Part shown: positions 6,512 through 13,159 of the stretch, in pieces | Position numbering within the stretch: the first letter of the stretch is position 1 | How the letters are laid out: every line of letters starts with the position of its first letter | Source of the DNA: a virus | Virus record (IMG/VR): IMGVR_UViG_3300042691_019876 | Coordinates: 1 to 27,516 of that record | DNA length: 27,516 nt | Reading direction: 5' to 3' (one strand) | Made by a program: the position numbers and the translations under genes | Notes under the pieces: model-generated | What the model was told of the DNA's origin: nothing | Databases searched by the model: none | What the model saw: only the letters and a program-made list of their open reading frames with translations

Positions 6512-7447
6512 ATGGGTGAAGATTGGAAATCACATATATCAAAATCTTTTAATGATGCGGTAAGAGATTATAGAGGTTGGGACGGAACATTTTCAGACCC
6601 AACTGAGCTTATTAATCAAAAGGTAGATTTATTGTCCAATATAAAAACAGAAAGTGAAGATATTGAAAAAGATGAAAATCAAAAAAAAGATTATATCAAT
6701 TACTTAAAAAACAAAAACAACATCACAAAAATTTTAGATTTAATAAAAAATAAAAAATTATCAAACAACAAAATCAAAACGGAAATAAAAAAATTATTGA
6801 AAAATCCTGAAGATATAAATAATTTTTTACAAGCGGTTTTGGATAAAAGATTCTCAAAAAAAGAAACTAAAGAAGTCACTTCAACAGCATCTTCAGGATC
6901 ATACGAACCATTATTTGGTGATATGAAAGAAGAAAAACTCAAAGGAGGTAAATCAGACAATAAAAACTTCACTGATTTAGTAAAAAAATATAAAAACAAA
7001 TCAACCGAACAACTCAAATTACAATTTAACAAAGGTTTGAAAGTAGAGATGGAACATACTGAAAATAAAAATGTTGCAAAAGAAATTGTTTTAGACCATT
7101 TATTTGAAGACCCTAATTATTATACAAAATTAAAAAAAGTAGAGACTAAAGAAGCAACTTCCACAGCGTCTTCAGGATCATACGAAACGCCTAAAATGTG
7201 GGCAAAATCATTGAGTAAAAAAGATTGGGGTGGAAGACGAAAAACACAAATACCTGGAGGAAAATTCGTTCAGGTTAAAAAAAAATGTAAACGTTTTCCA
7301 TATTGTAATCAAGGTGATATCAAGGCTCTTAATATTTTTGAAAATCAAACATTGAAAAATACAATAAAAAAAGTCAGTGAAAAATATGATATTCATGAGG
7401 ATATTATAAAAGATATTATAGTGACTGAAATGAACAAATCATATTAA
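6512..7447 (+). CDS. Virion-like protein with DUF5661-like domain and duplicated Ser/Thr linker
   Basis: A 311-residue basic protein. The start MGEDW (6512) is preferred because it directly follows the previous stop; an earlier ATG at 6497 lies inside the upstream gene. Residues 1-110 are helical and lysine-rich. A 14-residue linker (TKEVTSTASSGSYE at 119-132, TKEATSTASSGSYE at 212-225) flanks a domain around 155-207 with GLKVEMEHTENKNVAKEI and DHLFEDPNYYTKL, which I match to DUF5661. A third part has WGGRRK, IPGGKFVQVKKKC and FPYCNQGDI. The C-terminus is a helical KYDIHEDIIKDII segment. Similar linker and domain combinations occur in phage structural or packaged proteins, from memory. Exact function is unknown. 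Confidence 0.75.
   Translation: MGEDWKSHISKSFNDAVRDYRGWDGTFSDPTELINQKVDLLSNIKTESEDIEKDENQKKDYINYLKNKNNITKILDLIKNKKLSNNKIKTEIKKLLKNPEDINNFLQAVLDKRFSKKETKEVTSTASSGSYEPLFGDMKEEKLKGGKSDNKNFTDLVKKYKNKSTEQLKLQFNKGLKVEMEHTENKNVAKEIVLDHLFEDPNYYTKLKKVETKEATSTASSGSYETPKMWAKSLSKKDWGGRRKTQIPGGKFVQVKKKCKRFPYCNQGDIKALNIFENQTLKNTIKKVSEKYDIHEDIIKDIIVTEMNKSY
6866..6907 (+). repeat. Copy 1 of a 42-bp coding repeat (Ser/Thr linker)
   Basis: Encodes TKEVTSTASSGSYE. It is identical to copy 2 at 38 of 42 positions, with three of the four differences in third codon positions. Confidence 0.85.
7145..7186 (+). repeat. Copy 2 of the 42-bp coding repeat
   Basis: Encodes TKEATSTASSGSYE. The two copies bracket the DUF5661-like domain, as expected of a shuffled domain cassette. 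Each copy contains one of the rare GATC sites. Confidence 0.85.
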
Positions 7448-7451
7448 ACTA

Positions 7452-7459
7452 ATATTTAT
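7452..7459 (+). promoter_or_regulatory. ATATTTAT element upstream of the 7475 gene
   Basis: ACTAATATTTATTAA lies 15 nt before the ATG at 7475, between two tightly spaced genes. It may give the 390-aa gene its own transcript. Confidence 0.4.
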
Positions 7460-7474
7460 TAAATAAAATCCGAA

Positions 7475-8647
7475 ATGAGAAATTTAAATAGAGTAATAAA
7501 AAATGTTTTGACTGAGAAACAACATAAAATGGAGTTTGAAGATAAACCCTCTTTTGACTATGTAGAAGAAAACGAAATGTTTTCACCTGAACCTATGTAT
7601 GAAATTATGTTAGACGAAGGAGAAACCTGTGAACAATGTGGTGGTTCATCATTGAAAGAAGGTGAATGTACAGAGTGTGGATATATGAAAGAAGGTGAAG
7701 TATTTGAAAAACTTTACGGTAATCAATCTCGTTTGGATAGAAACAAAAATGGTAAATTAGACTCCGAAGATTTCAAAATGTTAAGAGGTAAAAAGAAAGA
7801 ATCTAAAGAAGGAAATGCTTTTGGTTTAGCAGTTAGAAACGCAAAAAAACAAGGAAAAAAATCTTTTGAACTTGACGGTGAAGAATATCCTGTTAAAAAT
7901 GAAGAAACAATTTATGAATTAGAAATAGATACTGATAACATTAACGAGATGGTATATGACATTTATAATGAAAATTTAGGTGTCAACATGAGATTAACGG
8001 AAGACCAAGTTCTAAATTTAATAGAAACACTGGTAGAACAAAAGTTGAAAAAGACAAGAGGATACGAAGAGTATGAAAAATCACATAGAAGGTCTGGAAA
8101 AGAAAATGATGATTATTTTAAGGAGGTTACTAAAAAAATGAAAGATTATATGAAAGATGGTTCTGAAGAATCTTTTACAATGGATGCTAAACATTTTCCA
8201 ATGGGTAACGGTGAATTAAAAAAGATGGATAAAATGGCTTATGTCCCATCTGAAGCTGTTCAAGAGTACATAGATAACTTTACTGCAGCGGCATTAGAAA
8301 ACTTAGACTTTAATGACGGAATAACACCAAATGAAGATTGGATGACAGATAACATTGAAGGTTCATCTAGAACGGGTAATAATCCTGAATGGGCAAATGC
8401 GGTTGAAACGCCAACAAACAAGAAAAGAAACAAAATAAGAAAAGATAATTTACTTGGTAAACTAAAAAGGAAGGCTTATAATAAATCCGTACAACCAGTG
8501 GTTTCAGATAAATCAGGTAATGAAACGGATAAAGCAAGTAAGATTATGATGAAACTTGAATCTACCGAAGATAAGAAAACAAAATATCTTAACGAAGAAT
8601 TCGAGAGAATGAAAGACTTAATAGGGTATCGAAAAAATACTCAATAA
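7475..8647 (+). CDS. Virion-associated protein with leader helix, zinc ribbon and EF-hand-like loop
   Basis: A 390-residue acidic protein. It begins with MRNLNRVIKNVLTEK, an amphipathic leader like those at 3454(-), 13160 and 19629. A zinc ribbon follows (C52, C55, C65, C68), then a canonical 12-residue EF-hand loop DRNKNGKLDSED (88-99) and FGLAVRNAKKQGKKSFELDG (116-135). A second leader-like helix, RLTEDQVLNLIETLVEQ, lies at 173-189. The middle (200-300) has YEEYEKSHRRSGKENDDY and HFPMGNGELKKMDKMAY, and the C-terminus ends with LNEEFERMKDLIGY. I recall related multi-motif proteins in other T4-like phages of marine and freshwater Bacteroidota, probably structural or prohead-core components; this is not proven. 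It follows a DUF5661-like gene and has its own ATATTTAT element. Confidence 0.75.
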   Translation: MRNLNRVIKNVLTEKQHKMEFEDKPSFDYVEENEMFSPEPMYEIMLDEGETCEQCGGSSLKEGECTECGYMKEGEVFEKLYGNQSRLDRNKNGKLDSEDFKMLRGKKKESKEGNAFGLAVRNAKKQGKKSFELDGEEYPVKNEETIYELEIDTDNINEMVYDIYNENLGVNMRLTEDQVLNLIETLVEQKLKKTRGYEEYEKSHRRSGKENDDYFKEVTKKMKDYMKDGSEESFTMDAKHFPMGNGELKKMDKMAYVPSEAVQEYIDNFTAAALENLDFNDGITPNEDWMTDNIEGSSRTGNNPEWANAVETPTNKKRNKIRKDNLLGKLKRKAYNKSVQPVVSDKSGNETDKASKIMMKLESTEDKKTKYLNEEFERMKDLIGYRKNTQ

Positions 8648-8663
8648 TTTACATAACCATAAA

Positions 8664-8703
8664 ATGAATTATAATTATCCATAGATGTTGTCTATGGATA
8701 ATT
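8664..8703 (+). promoter_or_regulatory. Start-site hairpin with an upstream six-codon minicistron
   Basis: AATTATCCATAG (8673-8684) and CTATGGATAATT (8692-8703) form a perfect 12-bp stem with the seven-base loop ATGTTGT. The first possible start of the next gene (8685) occupies the loop, and the second (8694) lies in the 3' arm. A minicistron, MNYNYP (8664-8684), starts after a typical A-rich leader and ends with TAG directly abutting the ATG at 8685. TTTT after the stem could also make it a weak terminator. Confidence 0.6.
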
Positions 8704-9158
8704 TTATTAATTACATTACTAAACCTGTGAATAAAGAAGAAATTGACATATGGTTTAGAATTAATAATATAATACCTGAAAAAATGGAATTATATTATGA
8801 CTTTTCCTATTCCCTTTTTGATTTAATAAGAAAAACTTTTTTGGGTGATAATGATGATTCTGAAACCAAAGTTAGTATGTCAGAAGAAGATATAAAAAAT
8901 CATTTTGACTGGTGTTGGAAAAAAACAATAGATAATTTTAAAAAAGAAGGATTAACATTTAGTGAAGAAGGAGACCATTATGTGTACTTTAATACATTCT
9001 TTATGGACATTTATTATTCACAACAAGACAAAAAAATAAAAAACTCAATAGGTGATTTTTTTAATGACATCTTTAACATTGAGAGAAACTTCACGAAATC
9101 AGATTTGGACATTATGTTAAGTATTTACAAGTCGTTAGACGATAATTTGTCCGTTTAA
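8685..9158 (+). CDS. Hypothetical protein with hairpin-embedded start
   Basis: A 157-residue acidic, aromatic-rich, mostly helical protein with no recognised motif; features include EIDIWFRINNIIPEKMELYYDF near the front, HFDWCWKKTIDNFKKEG in the middle and FNTFFMDIYYS later. The start is either 8685 or 8694 (MDNF, 154 aa); both lie within a perfect hairpin. The preceding in-frame codon is a TAG that ends a six-codon minicistron. TAG is a normal stop elsewhere in this window (for example at 2810, 5184 and 12032), so read-through recoding is unlikely. Function unknown. Confidence 0.7.
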   Translation: MLSMDNFINYITKPVNKEEIDIWFRINNIIPEKMELYYDFSYSLFDLIRKTFLGDNDDSETKVSMSEEDIKNHFDWCWKKTIDNFKKEGLTFSEEGDHYVYFNTFFMDIYYSQQDKKIKNSIGDFFNDIFNIERNFTKSDLDIMLSIYKSLDDNLSV

Positions 9159-9219
9159 TATTTACAACACATATCTTATTGGTATTTTTTTGTCAAATAA
9201 ACATATCATTTAAAATAAA

Positions 9220-9390
9220 ATGGAAACATTAGAAAAAATTAAAGTATTAACCGAACAATTAAGTGTTGATACAACAAAATTTTACAGTGGAAATAAAAGT
9301 GCTGGTACAAGAGCAAGGAAATCTGCTCAAGAATTAAAATCTTTATTACAACAATTAAGAGGGGAAATATTGGAATCCAAAAAGGCATAA
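9220..9390 (+). CDS. Histone H1-like (Hc1 family) small DNA-binding protein
   Basis: A 56-residue basic protein, METLEKIKVL at the start, then KFYSGNKSAGTRARKSAQEL and LLQQLRGEILESKK. This matches the short histone H1-like Hc1 proteins of Bacteroidota, whose conserved core is a GNK-(A/S)AGTR-RK turn between two helices, followed here by a short lysine-containing tail. Such proteins bind DNA and are thought to compact it; in a phage it could coat or remodel viral or host DNA. The start follows the typical A-rich leader AAAATAAA. The next gene begins one base after its stop. The family match is strong for so short a protein; the phage role is inference. Confidence 0.82.
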   Translation: METLEKIKVLTEQLSVDTTKFYSGNKSAGTRARKSAQELKSLLQQLRGEILESKKA

Positions 9391-9391
9391 T

Positions 9392-9580
9392 ATGAATAGT
9401 TTAGGGACAATATATTTGTTTATTTTTATATTTTCGATATTGTCTGTCGCTCGAATTGTAACAAGATTTATATTTTCCCTACTACAGACAAATCCAAAAC
9501 CAATATTGTTTGATAGTAGGGAACTTATTTTTTATGGTTGTTTAGTTTCTTACATAATAACATATATAATACAAAATTAA
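9392..9580 (+). CDS. Small two-helix membrane protein
   Basis: A 62-residue hydrophobic protein with a membrane segment at about 4-30 (TIYLFIFIFSILSVARIV), a short polar turn (TNPKPILFDSREL) and a second segment at about 45-60. The layout is that of a small inner-membrane hairpin protein, as seen in some holins, but there is no specific motif. It starts one base after the Hc1-like gene and ends two bases before the next start, so it belongs to that operon. Confidence 0.65.
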   Translation: MNSLGTIYLFIFIFSILSVARIVTRFIFSLLQTNPKPILFDSRELIFYGCLVSYIITYIIQN

Positions 9581-9582
9581 TA

Positions 9583-10008
9583 ATGAGTTTATTTACTGAA
9601 TTTAATATATTATTTCCATACTTACAGTCTGTTAGAAAATTAAAAAATTATCTAACTTTTGACGTAGAATTCCCAAATACATGGAAATTACCAAAAAAAT
9701 ATGTTGACGAAAAAAGCGTAATGGAGAACGAATCGTCAACAACTAATAATAGGTCGTTTACTTTTGTTACCGAATTCAAAGAAGTTAACGTTGAAAAACT
9801 AATATCGAATATAAAAAGTATTATTTCTTATAACAAAGAAAGGGAAGCAAAAGACAGACTATTCCAACAGAAAATAAATGAACTTAAAAACATTTTTGAA
9901 AAACAAAAGTTGGACGAATTACAAAGTTTAAAATTTGAGTTATTAACAGATAAATTAGATTTAGAAGACAATGAAGAAGAAACAGACAAAGTTGGAAACC
10001 CAGATTGA
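9583..10008 (+). CDS. Hypothetical coiled-coil protein
   Basis: A 141-residue protein. The start at MSLFTEFN (9583) follows the previous stop by two bases; the frame is open further upstream, but that part overlaps the membrane-protein gene. Residues 1-30 are hydrophobic and aromatic, the middle holds FPNTWKLPKKYVDEKSVM and FTFVTEFKEVNVEKL, and the C-terminal half (about 75-125) is a charged coiled coil ending in an acidic tail (LEDNEEETDK). No function recognised. Its last 38 bases overlap the next gene in another frame. Confidence 0.7.
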   Translation: MSLFTEFNILFPYLQSVRKLKNYLTFDVEFPNTWKLPKKYVDEKSVMENESSTTNNRSFTFVTEFKEVNVEKLISNIKSIISYNKEREAKDRLFQQKINELKNIFEKQKLDELQSLKFELLTDKLDLEDNEEETDKVGNPD

Positions 10009-10171
10009 TTGGTTAAAAAATGAAATAAAAAAAGATTCATTAGAAGTTGATTTAGAAAAGGAGGAATTCATCAACAGTATAAAAAAATTGAAGAAAGAGG
10101 ATATCCTACCAAAAAAACAAAAAAAATTAACGCTATGGCAAAAGATGAAAAAAATATTGATGATATCTTGA
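9971..10171 (+). CDS. Small basic helical protein overlapping both neighbours
   Basis: A 66-residue lysine-rich protein, mostly a coiled coil (KLETQIDWLKNEIKK) with a C-terminal LTLWQKMKKIL amphipathic segment that might touch the membrane. It overlaps the upstream gene by 38 nt and the downstream gene by 37 nt, in different frames. The tail pattern and its position filling the space between two likely genes support it. Low complexity and overlap mean it could be spurious. Confidence 0.5.
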   Translation: MKKKQTKLETQIDWLKNEIKKDSLEVDLEKEEFINSIKKLKKEDILPKKQKKLTLWQKMKKILMIS

Positions 10172-10461
10172 ATAAATTAGTATTATTAACAGAGGGAGCA
10201 CAAGAATTATTTCCTGACGGTAAAAACATTATTCTTTTTGAGTTGTCACAAGAAGACTTCGGAATGGTACAAAAAAATTTTAGAGAGATTGATAGGGGTA
10301 AAATGAGGTTCAAGATAGATATCTCAGGATCTGAAGTTGTCTTTATAAATGAAAAAATATATGAGACAGAAGAGAAAACAATAGAGGAGGTTGTTGAAGA
10401 ACCAAAAAAGAATATATTCAAGAGATTATTTCTTAAAATAAGTGGTAGAGGTTCTGTATAA
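10135..10461 (+). CDS. Hypothetical protein
   Basis: A 108-residue protein: a helical, acidic N-terminus (EKNIDDILNKLVLLTEGAQ), a compact alpha/beta core (IILFELSQEDFGMVQKNF, MRFKIDISGSEVVFIN), an acidic linker (ETEEKTIEEVVEEP) and a basic tail (KKNIFKRLFLKISGRG). No known family is recognised. It is the last gene of the run that starts at 9220. Its final 36 bases overlap the end of the convergent minus-strand gene. Confidence 0.7.
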   Translation: MAKDEKNIDDILNKLVLLTEGAQELFPDGKNIILFELSQEDFGMVQKNFREIDRGKMRFKIDISGSEVVFINEKIYETEEKTIEEVVEEPKKNIFKRLFLKISGRGSV

Positions 10462-11064
10462 AAAAGACTTTTCTATACCTTTTTCTTCTAACAAATCGTA
10501 TAAATATTTTTTTTGAGTTTTTGACACATCATTAACAATCAAACAATCTATCCTTTTTTTATCAAACAAAAACTCTTGTAATATGGTTGAAAATCTCTCA
10601 CAATCCTCACAAGTTTTTAGAGAAAACACTTCAACTTCATTATCATTTTGTACTATAATTTTATTATTAATTTTAGATATTAATTTGAGTCCATTACCGC
10701 GAAGAAACTTGTTTACAAAAAATTCAAAAGTTATTTTATTTTTTGATTTGTAATGGTAAATTAATTCTTCTTTTCTGTATTTAATAAGTTTAATTATTTT
10801 ATATTCTGAATCCTCCAAATTTACCTGAAGTTGTCTTCCTAAATCATCTTTTATAAAAAAAGGTTGGAAATCCAGAGAGTTTTTTTCTAATAAACCTAAT
10901 TCGTAGTCACAGATTTTACCGTTTTCAACTTTTACATCAAAAGTTATTGATAAATTCTCGTTTTGGTTTTTTTCAAAAAAAGATTTTGCTTTATCTAAAG
11001 TTACAAATTTGTTTAGAATCTTTTTTCTTTTTTTATTTTTAAATAGAACGATTAGATAATTCAT
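10426..11064 (-). CDS. Hypothetical phage protein
   Basis: A 212-residue lysine-rich protein starting MNYLIVLFKNKKRKKILNKF. It has a beta-rich N-terminal half (NLSITFDVKVENGKICDYELG), a middle helix (YHYKSKNKITFEFFVNKFLRG) and a C-terminal part with CEDC (cysteines at about residues 152 and 155) and a final helix (QKKYLYDLLEEKGIEKSF). The N-terminal pattern recurs, as I remember it, in other large phages, but no function is attached. It converges with the plus-strand gene ending at 10461 with a 36-bp overlap and no terminator between them. It diverges from dnaJ across a 44-bp AT-rich gap. Confidence 0.7.
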   Translation of the reverse strand: MNYLIVLFKNKKRKKILNKFVTLDKAKSFFEKNQNENLSITFDVKVENGKICDYELGLLEKNSLDFQPFFIKDDLGRQLQVNLEDSEYKIIKLIKYRKEELIYHYKSKNKITFEFFVNKFLRGNGLKLISKINNKIIVQNDNEVEVFSLKTCEDCERFSTILQEFLFDKKRIDCLIVNDVSKTQKKYLYDLLEEKGIEKSFLYRTSTTYFKK

Positions 11065-11108
11065 AATTTTTTTACTATACTACCAATAATAAATAAAACG
11101 GTTATTAA

Positions 11109-12032
11109 ATGAATACTGAAGATTATTATAGTGTTTTAGGCGTTACAGAGGACGCATCTCAAGAGGACATTAAGAAAGCTTATAGAAAATTAGCAAAAGA
11201 GTATCATCCAGATAAAGGAGGAGATGAAGACACGTTTAAAAAAATATCCGTAGCCTACGATGCCATAGGTGATGAGAGCAAAAGAAGACAATACGACATG
11301 GAAAGGAAAAATCCATTCGGAGATGCAAGGTTTGCAAATTTTAATGATATGTTCAGTATGTTTGGTAATCAATTTGGGAGGAATCAAAGACCAAACAAAG
11401 TCATAAGGTTTGAAGTCGATATTGTTGATTCATATTTGAACAATAAAGTAAAATTAACATATAAAAGAAAAGAAAAGTGTGACACTTGTAATGGTACTGG
11501 CGGTAGAAAAAATGTATGTAAACAATGTGGTGGACACGGTCAAATAATACAAACAATAGGAAGTGGTATGTTTGTACAAACTGTGGCAATGACTTGTCAA
11601 CAGTGTGGTGGTTCGGGAGAAATAATATTAGATCCTTGTCATACTTGTAATGGAGCATCAACTAAAGAGGACTTCAAAACGTTAGAAATAAGAATACCTC
11701 ATGGGGTAGAAGATGGTCAAATTGTTAGGTTACAATCAATGGGAGACTTTCACAATGGGGAATATGGTGATTTGTCTATGAAAATAGAATTAAAATCCAC
11801 TCAAGGATTTGGTAAAATGGGGGAACACCTTCTTTATAATAAATTTTTCACGTTGGAAGATTTGAGTAAAGAAAGTTTTAGTGTACCACACCCAAATGGG
11901 GAATTATCTGTTAATTTCCCAAAGAATTTTGATACATCAAGACCCCTTAGAGTTAAAGGGAAAGGTTTCAAGTATAGTAATGTAATTGGGGACTTACTTA
12001 TAAATCAATATATAAAGTATAATAGAGATTAG
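11109..12032 (+). CDS. dnaJ: DnaJ/Hsp40 co-chaperone (type I)
   Basis: A complete class I J-protein of 307 aa, shorter than the bacterial length of about 375. The J domain (1-65) carries HPD at 33-35. The Gly/Phe region is short (about 68-92, [15 protein letters not shown]). Four zinc-binding modules follow: CDTCNGTG (124), CKQCGGHG (137), CQQCGGSG (163) and CHTCNGAS (177), the last lacking the usual final Gly. C-terminal substrate-binding domains run from about 190 to 307. It stimulates the ATPase of a DnaK partner; no dnaK is visible, so it probably recruits the host Hsp70, perhaps for capsid assembly or replication. The gene starts 44 bp from a divergent gene. Its stop overlaps the end of a small minus-strand gene by four bases. 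Confidence 0.95.
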   Translation: MNTEDYYSVLGVTEDASQEDIKKAYRKLAKEYHPDKGGDEDTFKKISVAYDAIGDESKRRQYDMERKNPFGDARFANFNDMFSMFGNQFGRNQRPNKVIRFEVDIVDSYLNNKVKLTYKRKEKCDTCNGTGGRKNVCKQCGGHGQIIQTIGSGMFVQTVAMTCQQCGGSGEIILDPCHTCNGASTKEDFKTLEIRIPHGVEDGQIVRLQSMGDFHNGEYGDLSMKIELKSTQGFGKMGEHLLYNKFFTLEDLSKESFSVPHPNGELSVNFPKNFDTSRPLRVKGKGFKYSNVIGDLLINQYIKYNRD

Positions 12033-12190
12033 AAAATATCTTGAACTAATCTAACTGCTCCATATATTGCTAAAAAAAACATAATTGTACCCAAAACAAC
12101 TAAAAATGTTTGAAGTTTTTCCTGTCCTTTATTACACTGTCTACAACCAGTAACTTGAGTTGCTTCTTTCTTTTGTTCTAACTGTTCCAT
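12029..12190 (-). CDS. Small single-pass membrane protein with CxxC
   Basis: A 53-residue protein found by reading the minus strand of the gap between dnaJ and the next plus-strand gene. It has a polar N-terminus ([16 protein letters not shown]), a CRQC pair (C16, C19), a basic stretch and one membrane helix at about 28-45 ([17 protein letters not shown]). It is convergent with dnaJ, overlapping its stop by four bases. The CxxC and single helix resemble tiny membrane proteins in other phages, but no function is known. Coding is supported by the clean start, the stop placement and the sensible topology; its short length keeps confidence moderate. Confidence 0.62.
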   Translation of the reverse strand: MEQLEQKKEATQVTGCRQCNKGQEKLQTFLVVLGTIMFFLAIYGAVRLVQDIF

Positions 12191-12271
12191 ATATAATAAT
12201 TATATCAATTTAGTTATTACAAGTGAATTGATTTATCAACATAAATAAATTATATTTTATAAAAAAAAAGA

Positions 12272-13111
12272 ATGTTATCTTACATTGGAGGAAAATCTAA
12301 AATTGGTAAATGGATAGTTCCATACTACCCGAAGGATATGGAAACATATCTTGAGACATTTGGAGGTATGTATTGGTGTTTCTTCAACATGAACCTGAAA
12401 GAATACCCAAATCTCAAAAAAGTTGTTTATAATGACTTTAACCCGTTGAATTACAATTTATTCAAATGTGTTCAGAACCCAACAGAATTATTAAAAGCAA
12501 TTAATTCTATCGATTGTCAAAAACAGGGTGTCGAAAACACACCATCAATATACAAAGAACAGTTTTTAAGGTTTCAAGCTGAAATATTTAATGAGGGTTT
12601 CAGTGTAGACGCTTATGATTATGAGGTTGCGGCAAAATATGTGTACATTCTAACACAGGTATTTAGTGGGTCAAAACCAGAAACAAGTACATTCATTGAT
12701 TTAAAAGGTAAATATAAATCAAAGTACCTTACGTTTAGGGACAAACTGTCCAAACCCGATTGGATTGAACATTTCATGAAAATTACAGATGTCGAAAATA
12801 TGGATTTTGCGGACGTAATTAACAAGTACGACTCAGAATCCACATACATTTATTTAGATCCCCCATATTGGAAAACCGAAAACTACTATTCTAATCATGA
12901 TTTTGATAGACAAGACCACGAAAGACTTGCAAATGTTCTACATGGTGTTAAAGGTAATTTTAGTCTATCATATTATGATTTTGAGTTACTTCACGAATGG
13001 TTTCCTGAAGATAAATATAGATGGGAGAGAAAGGAATTCGCAAAAGCCGCAGCAGCAAAAAAAGGTACAAAACAGAACATGGGTGAAGAACTTTTGATAA
13101 TGAATTACTAA
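12272..13111 (+). CDS. D12-class DNA adenine-N6 methyltransferase
   Basis: A 279-residue Dam-like enzyme that transfers methyl from S-adenosylmethionine to adenine N6. Motif X is YIGGKSKIGKWI (4-15), motif I is a variant, YLETFGGMYWCFF (26-38), where most members have EPFxGG, and catalytic motif IV is LDPPYW (195-200). The C-terminus ends in a conserved-looking GEELLIMNY. It differs clearly from the second D12 enzyme at 23112, so the two probably recognise different sites or act at different times; GATC is a guess for either. The gene is preceded by an A-rich leader and an 81-bp divergent gap, and followed by the 640-aa gene. It probably protects phage DNA from restriction. Confidence 0.9.
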   Translation: MLSYIGGKSKIGKWIVPYYPKDMETYLETFGGMYWCFFNMNLKEYPNLKKVVYNDFNPLNYNLFKCVQNPTELLKAINSIDCQKQGVENTPSIYKEQFLRFQAEIFNEGFSVDAYDYEVAAKYVYILTQVFSGSKPETSTFIDLKGKYKSKYLTFRDKLSKPDWIEHFMKITDVENMDFADVINKYDSESTYIYLDPPYWKTENYYSNHDFDRQDHERLANVLHGVKGNFSLSYYDFELLHEWFPEDKYRWERKEFAKAAAAKKGTKQNMGEELLIMNY

Positions 13112-13135
13112 TTCATAAGTTTTTAACCCCAAGAG

Positions 13136-13143
13136 ATATTTAT
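13136..13143 (+). promoter_or_regulatory. TGATATTTAT-type element upstream of the 13160 gene
   Basis: GAGATATTTATTTATAAA contains ATATTTAT (13136-13143) overlapped by a second copy-like TATTTATA (13141-13148), 16 nt before the ATG. Confidence 0.42.
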
Positions 13144-13159
13144 TTATAAAAATACGGAA

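Noticed and set aside
8664-9158. In-frame TAG (8682-8684) read as recoded sense codon, giving a longer protein
   Set aside because: TAG serves as an ordinary stop for several genes here (2810, 5184, 12032), so genome-wide recoding is unlikely; a minicistron explains it more simply.
9392-9580. 62-aa two-helix membrane protein as the phage holin
   Set aside because: Topology fits, but it is far from the amidase, in an operon with a histone-like gene, and has no specific holin motif.
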